From: an uncultured Campylobacter sp.
GTDB lineage: Bacteria; Campylobacterota; Campylobacteria; Campylobacterales; Campylobacteraceae
Direction: 5' to 3'
DNA length: 13,083 bases
Assembly: GCF_937997535.1 (NCBI RefSeq)
Contig: NZ_CALKTT010000033.1
Coordinates: 1 to 13,083, forward strand
Shown one piece after another: positions 1 to 5,671 of the stretch (position 1 is the first letter of the stretch; every line of letters starts with the position of its first letter). The notes under the pieces were generated by a model. It saw nothing but the letters and a program-made list of their open reading frames with translations, had not been told where the DNA came from and ran no database searches. The translations under genes and the position numbers were made by a program.

Positions 1-2
1 TC

Positions 3-1973
3 ATTCCGATCGGAGCGGGCGTGAGCAAAAGCGCGATCGAAAGCATCCGCGAGGCGCTAAATGCTGGTGAAGTAGTGGGGCTCTTCCCCGAAGGTCACAT
101 CAGTTACAACGGCCGCATAGACGAGTTTCAGGGCGGATTTGAGCTAGCCGCGCACGATACGAACTCCGTAATCGTGCCTTTTTATATCAGAGGGCTTTGG
201 GGATCGACATTTTCGCGCGCCAGCGAGCATTATAAAAGAACGATCTCGCAAAGCGGTAAAAACGCGCTTCGCGTAAGCTTCGGCGCGCCGATTGAGGCAA
301 ATTCCAAAGCGCACGAGGTAAAGCGCGCAGTAACGGAGCTATCGTTTTTCAGCTGGGGCAAATATCTCGCAAGCCTAAAGCCGCTTGCCTACAACTGGCT
401 AAATCAAGCCAAAAAATCGCCTTTTAAGCGCGTAGCGGTCGATAGCACTGGAGTGAGCTTCACAAATTTAGCGATGATGAGCGCCGTTTTGATACTTCGC
501 AAAAGGTTAAAGAGCCGCATAGGCAGCGAGGAAAACGTAGGTATCGTTTTGCCTAGCTCGGTCATCGCAAGCGCCGTAAATTTAATGCTTTTTACGATGG
601 GCAAAACGAGCGTAAATTTAAACTACACGCTAAGCGAAGAAAATTTAATCTACTGCGCGGATAAAGCAAATATCCGCACGATCATCAGCTCGCGCAAATT
701 CGTAGAAAAGCTCAAATCAAAGGGCTTTGAGCTGGAAAGCTTGATCGGCGATCGGCTCGTATACCTTGAAGATCTAAGCGAGGGCGTCTCTAAAAACGAG
801 CGCATAGCCTGCGCGCTAAAATCGCTGCTGATGCCTAAAATTTTATTTTGCGCGCTGTATTTTAAGCCGCACGCGATAGATGACGTAGCGACCATTTTAT
901 TTAGCAGCGGCAGCGAAGGAAAGCCCAAAGGCGTGGTTTTAACGCACAAAAATATAATGGCGAACGTCCGTCAAATTTCGGAGCTCATAAACGCCACCGA
1001 GCACGACGCGATTTTAGCGTCGCTGCCTATCTTTCACTGCTTCGGGCTTACCGTAACGACGCTCTTTCCGCTAAACGACGGAATTTTAAGTATCCACGTG
1101 CCAGATCCTACGGACGCCTTTAGCGTCGGCAAGATGAGCGCAAAATACGGCGCTACTATAATGTTCGGCACTTCGACGTTTTTTAGGCTCTACACCAAAA
1201 ACAAAAGGCTCAATCCGCTTATGCTGGCAAGCATTCGCCTAGCGATTGCGGGCGCGGAGAAGCTAAACGAAAACGTCCGAAAGGAATTTAAGATAAAATT
1301 CGGCATCGAAATTTACGAGGGCTACGGCACGACCGAAACCGCGCCGGTAGTGAGCGTAAATACACCGAACGTCCTCGAGCCTGATTTTTTCAAAGAGCTT
1401 TACTTCAACCGCGAAAAGAGCGTCGGTTTGCCGCTTGCGGGCACGGTCATAAAGATCACCGATCCCGCCTCGCTACAGCCGCTGCCAAACGGGCAGGAGG
1501 GGCTTATCTTAATCGGCGGACATCAGGTTATGAAGGAATACTACGATGAGCCGGCAAAAACCGCTGAGGCGATCGCACAAATGGATGGCGTGCGCTACTA
1601 CAAGAGCGGTGACATCGGCTATATCGACGACGACGGGTTTTTATTTATCACCGACCGCCTTTCGCGCTTTGCCAAAATCGGTGGCGAGATGATAAGCCTG
1701 GGCGCGGTAGAGAGCGCCGTGGGCGAAATTTTAGGCGAAAGCGCGATCTATTCGTGCGTGAACTTAAAAGACGAGAAAAAGGGCGAAAAGATCGCTCTGC
1801 TTTACGTGGGCGAGGCGAACGAGGATGAAATTTCGCGCCGCCTAAAGGACTCCGCGCTGGCGCCGATAATGCAGCCAAGCGTCGTGAAAAAAGTGGAGCA
1901 AATCCCGGTGCTCGGCAGCGGCAAGGTAAATCTCAAAGCGGTGAAGGATCTGGCGATAGAGCTAGGGCTGTAA
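3..1973 (+). CDS. aas: Acyl-[ACP]-phospholipid O-acyltransferase / acyl-ACP synthetase (Aas), 5'-truncated by window edge
   Basis: Bifunctional inner-membrane enzyme that re-acylates lysophospholipids: an AMP-forming ligase charges ACP with a fatty acid and a PlsC-type domain transfers it. Numbering from the GTG at 21, the PlsC motif FPEGH lies at 22-26 and the lipid-facing FYIRGLWGS stretch near 54-62; the earlier catalytic HxxxxD motif is off the left edge. The ANL ligase half shows the P-loop FSSGSEGKPKG (about 294-304), GYGTTE (434-439), the ATP-ribose Asp in SGD (531), and the C-terminal catalytic Lys in GSGK (635). The frame stays open from base 3 with residues IPIGAG before the GTG, so this GTG is an internal Val, not the start. 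E. coli Aas is about 719 aa; some relatives add an LplT-like flippase at the N terminus, which cannot be judged here. The gene ends at TAA with a poor terminator and no downstream partner. Family assignment is secure; the lipid substrate is inferred. Confidence 0.9.
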   Translation: MPIGAGVSKSAIESIREALNAGEVVGLFPEGHISYNGRIDEFQGGFELAAHDTNSVIVPFYIRGLWGSTFSRASEHYKRTISQSGKNALRVSFGAPIEANSKAHEVKRAVTELSFFSWGKYLASLKPLAYNWLNQAKKSPFKRVAVDSTGVSFTNLAMMSAVLILRKRLKSRIGSEENVGIVLPSSVIASAVNLMLFTMGKTSVNLNYTLSEENLIYCADKANIRTIISSRKFVEKLKSKGFELESLIGDRLVYLEDLSEGVSKNERIACALKSLLMPKILFCALYFKPHAIDDVATILFSSGSEGKPKGVVLTHKNIMANVRQISELINATEHDAILASLPIFHCFGLTVTTLFPLNDGILSIHVPDPTDAFSVGKMSAKYGATIMFGTSTFFRLYTKNKRLNPLMLASIRLAIAGAEKLNENVRKEFKIKFGIEIYEGYGTTETAPVVSVNTPNVLEPDFFKELYFNREKSVGLPLAGTVIKITDPASLQPLPNGQEGLILIGGHQVMKEYYDEPAKTAEAIAQMDGVRYYKSGDIGYIDDDGFLFITDRLSRFAKIGGEMISLGAVESAVGEILGESAIYSCVNLKDEKKGEKIALLYVGEANEDEISRRLKDSALAPIMQPSVVKKVEQIPVLGSGKVNLKAVKDLAIELGL

Positions 1974-2025
1974 ATTTTAAAGCCTTAAATTTACGCCTTG
2001 CTGCGCTATTTGCGCGAAGTAGTGT

Positions 2026-2045
2026 AAAGAGCAAAATTTCTCTTT
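2026..2045 (+). terminator. Weak hairpin after aas, possible terminator
   Basis: AAAGAG (2026-2031) can pair with CTCTTT (2040-2045) across an 8-base loop, followed by only one more T before AAAT. It starts about 50 bases after the aas stop. The stem is A/T-rich and the T-tract short, so it would be a poor intrinsic terminator; it is simply the only candidate near the gene end. Confidence 0.2.
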
Positions 2046-2250
2046 TAAATCTATGCTTTGTCGCCGCCGCACGGCTTTGCGGTTTTCGCTCCTAGCGGCG
2101 GGCGATCTCGCGGGTTATGCTGCGGTTTATTTAAAAAACGATAGCTGCACGCGGCTGCGGCGCCAAATTTATGCTAAATTTTACGGACAAACGGCAGCCG
2201 CTCGATGCGTGGATAGATAAAATTTTACATTAAACGGCGAGCGAGATTTC

Positions 2251-2336
2251 ACGGCGGAGCTACGGAGAGAATTTTAACGGCGTGTGAGTGGAAAGAAATT
2301 TCAATGGCGTATGTGCGGAGAGAAATTTTAGCAACG
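2251..2336. repeat. Degenerate tandem repeat, about three 26-27 bp units
   Basis: A core resembling CGGAGAGAAATTTTA recurs starting at 2263, 2289 and 2316 (CGGAGAGAATTTTAA, TGGAAAGAAATTTCA, CGGAGAGAAATTTTA), giving periods of 26 and 27. Flanks are also partly alike (CGTGTGAG versus CGTATGTG). The copies have diverged. No gene or regulatory role is evident. Confidence 0.4.
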
Positions 2337-2641
2337 ATGCCTCTCGCTTCGCTTTTTATAAAATTTGCAAATTTTATTTCCCGAACGTTCGCCGATTATT
2401 ATGCCGACGAGGTTTATAAATCCGCTTGTGCTATGCAAACTCTCGGCTTCATTCTTCCGCCGTCACAGAGGCTAAATTTTTTCTAATCACGCTACGTGCG
2501 CCTCCAAGCAGGTCTGTATTTACATGAGCGCAAAAGTATCGAGCAGCTCTAAATTTAAAAGATAAACTTCATTCTCGCAAATTAAAATTTTAAAATTTAA
2601 AAGCCGTTTAAATTTAACCGAAGTCGGCAGAGCTTAAATTT

Positions 2642-2683
2642 TAAAAAAAGATGAAAGTGCCGCGGAGCGTGAGCTCCACGGCA
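2642..2683 (-). terminator. Rho-independent-type terminator of the fldA operon
   Basis: Read on the minus strand, TGCCGTGGAGC and GCTCCGCGGCA form an 11-bp stem with one G-U wobble and a 4-base TCAC loop (2658-2683), beginning 14 bases after the fldA stop. CTTTCATC and then seven T (2643-2649) follow. The T-run is offset about 8 bases from the stem, which weakens it, but position and stem quality fit the end of the DUF2325-fldA transcript. Confidence 0.65.
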
Positions 2684-2697
2684 AATTTAAAGGAGGG

Positions 2698-3189
2698 CTA
2701 TTTAAAAGATGGGGCGATCTGCGCTACCCACGCTTCGATGCGGCTCTCGGTGAGGTCGCTTTGATTGTCATTGTCTAGCGCAAGACCGACGAATTTGCCG
2801 TCCACTACGGCCTTGCTCTCGTCGAATTCATATCCGTCGGTAGGCACTGCACCTACGATATTTGCACCCGCTTTTTTGAAGTTGTCGTATAGCTCGCGCA
2901 TTGCGTTGCAGTAAGCGTCGCTGTAGCTTGAGCTATCGCCCATGCCGAAAATCGCGACGGTCTTGCCTGAGACATCAAGGGCTGAAAAATCAAAGCCCGC
3001 CCAGTCGTCTTGTAGCTCGCCGTCGTTCCATGTGGAGCTGCCGATGATGAGCGCGGTGTATTTATCTAGGTCTGCAGGCGCGATGTCCGCAACGTTTTTA
3101 AGCTCATTTTCGATGCCGAGCTTTTCCGAGATCAGCTTCGCAGCGTCCTCAGTATTGCCCATCGAGCTTCCAAAAATAATTCCAACCAT
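2698..3189 (-). CDS. fldA: Flavodoxin (long-chain), FldA
   Basis: Small cytoplasmic FMN electron carrier of 163 aa. The phosphate-binding loop is at the N terminus (FGSSMGNTE, residues 6-14), the first FMN-flanking loop is SSTWNDGELQDDW (about 52-64), and the second is GMGDSSSYSDAYCNAM with its conserved Tyr and Cys. The roughly 20-residue insertion splitting the last strand (region after VPTDGYEFDES) marks it as long-chain. ATG 3189 is preceded by AAGGAT at good spacing. It is the last gene of a three-gene minus-strand operon, 11 bases after the preceding stop, and is followed by a clear hairpin terminator. In Helicobacter and Campylobacter, FldA is the acceptor of pyruvate oxidoreductase and feeds the flavodoxin:quinone reductase FqrB (family knowledge). 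A por gene lies 2.5 kb away, consistent with that role. Length and motifs are typical. Confidence 0.95.
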   Translation of the reverse strand: MVGIIFGSSMGNTEDAAKLISEKLGIENELKNVADIAPADLDKYTALIIGSSTWNDGELQDDWAGFDFSALDVSGKTVAIFGMGDSSSYSDAYCNAMRELYDNFKKAGANIVGAVPTDGYEFDESKAVVDGKFVGLALDNDNQSDLTESRIEAWVAQIAPSFK

Positions 3190-3200
3190 TTGGTATCCTT

Positions 3201-4436
3201 TTAATAAATTTTGTCGGTGAGCTTGTATGGTACTAATTTCATAATGAAATTTCCCTTAAAGCATTCGCTTTTTATCTCGACGTGGCGGTTAAAATTTTCA
3301 TTTTTTGGATAGACAAGATACAGGGCATCGAGGTTTGCTCCGCGGCAAAGCTCTAGCGCTTTTTTTATATCATTATCATAAATGGCTGAATTTTGAGGTA
3401 GAATTTTTTTAAAGCTCGTAACCACGCCTAGGCTAAAACCGCTCTTGCGAACTACGATGAGCTCGCCCGATTTACCCACAAGCTGCAGCTGTGCGCCTGC
3501 ATTGCGAAGCGCGATTTTGCAAAATACGAAGTTGCAAAACGCATCGTCTCCGTTTAGCAGCAATCCGCTACGCAGACTCACGATTGCGCTAGTTAGCTTA
3601 TAAGCGGGCTTGGCGGCAAATACAGGCAGCGGCATATCGCGCAGATAGGCAAAGATTATCGCATTATCCGCCGTACAGAATTTCACGGCGGGCTTGAAGC
3701 GGTAAATTTTGCGAGCACCGCGCCTAAGTTCGGAAGCGATAAAATTTAAAAACGCAGCGCGAAACTGCGAAGCGCCCTTTAAATTTGTGGGCAGAATTCT
3801 ATAATCCGCATTAACGTTAAAATTATATAGAGCTAGCATCGCTCGCGCTCGCGAAGCCGCATCATAATCCTGCAGCGCCTCTGGCGCAATCTCGCGCCCG
3901 TTCGCATCAAAGCCAAAAATCTCGCCGCTAAAGAATTGCTTATTAAAAACTTCGGCATTTAAAATTTCATCATCAATAAGCTCATTATCGCGCCGCAGAT
4001 CCGCTTTTTGGCGTTTTTCGCGCGTCGCGATATCTCGTTTTGACGCGGTAGTATCTTGTAATAAAGCTGATTTCTCGTCCGAACGCTTAGCGCAGAAAAA
4101 ATTCTTTTGCGCTAAGCCAGTGTTGTAAAAAGCCTTTGCTGTCAAATTCCTGTTCGCGCTGCCTTTTTGCGCGCTCTTTGCAGCGCACGGCTTAGAGGCA
4201 TTATGATTAAGCGCGCCCGATTTACCGCTTGAAAACTTTTTAAATTTGCCGCTAAATTTCTTGCTTTCGGCGTGTGCAAGGTAAGTAGCGTTAAATTTGT
4301 TAGAATTTAAAAAATCCTTGGAATTTAGCTCGCCAACTTTATCGTCGTAAGCATTTGATTGCGGCGTAGTGCGCGATTTTTTAACCGCTTGCCTGGGCTT
4401 GCCGGCATTACTTAAATTCCTTGGGATTTTAATCAT
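3201..4436 (-). CDS. Conserved hypothetical protein with a long basic low-complexity N-terminal extension (Cj1383c-like by position)
   Basis: Protein of 411 aa with no function I recognise. Two parts are visible. Residues 1 to about 165 are low-complexity, rich in Lys, Ser, Ala and Asn (for example KKFSGKFKKFSSGKSGA), strongly basic and probably disordered. Residues about 190-411 look like a folded alpha/beta domain with regular hydrophobic strands (LYLVYPKNENF, ELIVVRKSGFSLGVV) and a C-terminal NFIMKLVPYKLTDKIY. There is no signal peptide or transmembrane segment. The ATG at 4436 overlaps the end of the DUF2325 gene by 8 bases, implying translational coupling, and fldA starts 11 bases after its stop. 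In C. jejuni the gene between the DUF2325 gene and fldA (Cj1383c) is, as I recall, much shorter, so the N-terminal region may be lineage-specific. The context suggests a redox or iron-linked role, but this is only guilt by association. Confidence 0.75.
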   Translation of the reverse strand: MIKIPRNLSNAGKPRQAVKKSRTTPQSNAYDDKVGELNSKDFLNSNKFNATYLAHAESKKFSGKFKKFSSGKSGALNHNASKPCAAKSAQKGSANRNLTAKAFYNTGLAQKNFFCAKRSDEKSALLQDTTASKRDIATREKRQKADLRRDNELIDDEILNAEVFNKQFFSGEIFGFDANGREIAPEALQDYDAASRARAMLALYNFNVNADYRILPTNLKGASQFRAAFLNFIASELRRGARKIYRFKPAVKFCTADNAIIFAYLRDMPLPVFAAKPAYKLTSAIVSLRSGLLLNGDDAFCNFVFCKIALRNAGAQLQLVGKSGELIVVRKSGFSLGVVTSFKKILPQNSAIYDNDIKKALELCRGANLDALYLVYPKNENFNRHVEIKSECFKGNFIMKLVPYKLTDKIY

Positions 4437-4752
4437 CTTCGCAAGGTCTGCAACCGAATTCTTGATTTAAATTGAAAACCTTACAGTATTCGCAAAATAC
4501 GCAGCTGACGCTTCTTTTAGCGCATACGAGCGGGATTTTGCGCTTTTTTACTTCGCCTTTGATTTTTTTCATCGTGTTGTGGTTTAAAAAGCTCGTAAGC
4601 ATCACGACACACTCGGTATCCTGCGGGATCGGCTTACGATTTACGCGATTTTCGTTTCGTGCATCCCAGTGCTCGATATTGCTCGCGCCAAGGTCTTTTA
4701 AAACCGCCTTAATGGGTGTAATCTCATCTGCTCCTATAACTAAAACGTTCAT
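4429..4752 (-). CDS. DUF2325 domain protein, cysteine-rich C terminus
   Basis: Protein of 107 aa matching the DUF2325 family: N-terminal strand MNVLVIGADEI, then HWDARNEN (28-35), VVMLTSFLNHNTM (49-61), and IPLVCAKRSVS (73-83). It ends in a Cys-rich tail with Cys at 77, 84, 87, 90, 101 and 104, arranged as CxxCxxC plus CxxC, plus Cys 48 earlier. This spacing could ligate a metal or Fe-S cluster, which is my inference; the family's biochemical function is not established to my knowledge. ATG 4752 has AAGGGGATGAA just upstream. It is the first gene of the operon, overlapping the next by 8 bases, and has an extended -10 promoter about 30 bases upstream. The layout matches Cj1384c-Cj1383c-fldA in C. 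jejuni (recollection). Small but clearly a real gene. Confidence 0.88.
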   Translation of the reverse strand: MNVLVIGADEITPIKAVLKDLGASNIEHWDARNENRVNRKPIPQDTECVVMLTSFLNHNTMKKIKGEVKKRKIPLVCAKRSVSCVFCEYCKVFNLNQEFGCRPCEDD

Positions 4753-4770
4753 TTCATCCCCTTATATGAT

Positions 4771-4790
4771 TGATATTCGTTATTATAACA
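4771..4790 (-). promoter_or_regulatory. Extended -10 promoter with overlapping Fur-box-like site, DUF2325-fldA operon
   Basis: On the minus strand TGTTATAAT (4790-4782) is a perfect TGnTATAAT extended -10, the usual Campylobacter housekeeping promoter form. Transcription would start near 4775, leaving a leader of about 20 bases with its own AGGGGA site. The plus-strand bases 4771-4785, TGATATT-C-GTTATTA, match the 7-1-7 Fur pattern TGATAAT-n-ATTATCA at 11 of 14 positions and overlap the -10. The promoter is well supported; iron control is an inference from the partial match and from the flavodoxin cargo. Confidence 0.55.
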
Positions 4791-4820
4791 GAGAAAGATT
4801 AAATTTAACTGATAATATAT

Positions 4821-4856
4821 AAAAATTTGAAATTATAAGCCGGAATTTTACCGGTT
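4821..4856 (-). terminator. Possible weak terminator of the racemase gene
   Basis: On the minus strand AACCGG and CCGGCT pair (one G-U) across a 7-base TAAAATT loop (4838-4856), starting 13 bases after the racemase stop. TATAATTTC and then five T (4821-4825) follow. The stem is short and the T-run offset, so efficiency may be low. Confidence 0.35.
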
Positions 4857-4868
4857 CATATTTGATAT

Positions 4869-5561
4869 TTATTCGCTTAAAGCTAGACTTACTGCCGCAT
4901 CGATGTGGATCTGCGTAGTATCAAATAACCATGCGGCGGTATCTGCTTGCGATACGAGCAGCCCGATCTCCGTGCAGCCTAGTATCACGCCCTGCGCACC
5001 GCGAGCTCTAAGCTTTTCTATAATCCGTAAAAATTTCTCTTTGGAGTGCGGTAAGATTTTACCGAAGCAAAGCTCATTAAAAATTACTTCGTTTACCGCT
5101 TCCATTTCGTCCGCGTTCGGCACGAGCACCTCTACGCTGCCATCTATCAAGCGCTGTTTGTAAAAATCCTGCGTCATCGTATAAATCGTGCCGAGCAGCC
5201 CTACTTTTTGCACGTCATGCTTTCGCAGCTCATCTAGCGTGGCATCCGCGATATGCACGAATGGTACAGAGATAGCGGCATTTATCGCCTCGTAGCACTT
5301 ATGCATCGTATTGGTGCAAAGAAAAATATAATCCGCTCCGCCGCCTTGCAAAACTCGCGCGTGACGAGCTAAAATTTCGCCCGCCCTGCCCCACTCATTA
5401 TCTCTTTGGCACCGCTCGATCTCGTCGAAATTTAAGCTACTTAGCAGAATCTCGCCGCTACTTAGCCCGCCTAGACGCTCGTTAATTTTGCGATTGATCC
5501 CATCATAATAGGTAATCGTAGATTCGTAACTCATGCCGCCGATTAGCCCGATTTTTTTCAT
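4869..5561 (-). CDS. Aspartate/glutamate racemase family amino-acid racemase (YgeA-like)
   Basis: Cytoplasmic PLP-independent amino-acid racemase of 230 aa. The N terminus MKKIGLIGGMSYEST is the family opening with substrate-binding Gly-Met-Ser. The two catalytic cysteines are present in their usual contexts: Cys82 in FLCTNTMHK and Cys196 in GVILGCTEIGLL, flanking a two-lobed pseudo-symmetric fold. Length is normal for the aspartate racemase/YgeA branch rather than glutamate racemase MurI. Substrate (L-/D-aspartate, glutamate, or broader as in YgeA) cannot be read from sequence. ATG 5561 has a purine-rich AAAAGAGAAA upstream in place of a classic Shine-Dalgarno. The gene lies 110 bases after por on the same strand but behind a strong hairpin, so it probably has its own promoter; a TATAAA lies about 20 bases upstream of the ATG. 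A MurI paralogue or a hydantoin-racemase-like function is less likely. Confidence 0.85.
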   Translation of the reverse strand: MKKIGLIGGMSYESTITYYDGINRKINERLGGLSSGEILLSSLNFDEIERCQRDNEWGRAGEILARHARVLQGGGADYIFLCTNTMHKCYEAINAAISVPFVHIADATLDELRKHDVQKVGLLGTIYTMTQDFYKQRLIDGSVEVLVPNADEMEAVNEVIFNELCFGKILPHSKEKFLRIIEKLRARGAQGVILGCTEIGLLVSQADTAAWLFDTTQIHIDAAVSLALSE

Positions 5562-5604
5562 AGATTTCTCTTTTAAAATTTATACGGAATTTTATGTAGT
5601 CCCG

Positions 5605-5652
5605 CGAAATTTAATAAAATTCCGGATTGCAAAATTTGCAGAGCCGGAATTT
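5605..5652 (-). terminator. Two-tier hairpin terminator after por
   Basis: AAATTCCGG (5617-5625) and CCGGAATTT (5644-5652) form a perfect 9-bp stem. Inside it TGCAAA and TTTGCA (5628-5640) form a second 6-bp stem around one central base. Read on the minus strand the structure begins about 19 bases after the por stop and runs into TATTAAATTT. This is the best-formed hairpin in the window and should separate por from the racemase gene. Confidence 0.6.
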
Positions 5653-5671
5653 CAACAAATAGCCGCAAATC

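Larger units (their letters stand above)
1974..2697. other. Gene-poor intergenic stretch between aas and fldA
   Basis: No convincing gene. Contents: a weak AAAGAG/CTCTTT hairpin just after aas, a degenerate 26-27 bp tandem repeat (2251-2336), and the fldA terminator at its right end. Two short plus-strand frames are open: 55 codons from ATG 2053 to TAA 2220 (Arg/Ala-rich), and a frame open from 2217 to 2486 with an internal ATG at 2304. Neither has a clear ribosome binding site or a recognisable motif. The right part (2480-2650) is dominated by AAATTTAAA strings. Confidence 0.5.

Noticed and set aside
2053..2220. 55-codon plus-strand ORF after aas (ATG 2053 to TAA 2220)
   Set aside because: No ribosome binding site, an Arg/Ala-rich translation with no motif, and a length expected by chance in a GC-rich spacer.
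2304..2486. 60-codon plus-strand ORF (ATG 2304)
   Set aside because: Its start lies inside the degenerate repeat, no Shine-Dalgarno precedes it, and the frame is open upstream of the ATG. The translation resembles nothing known.
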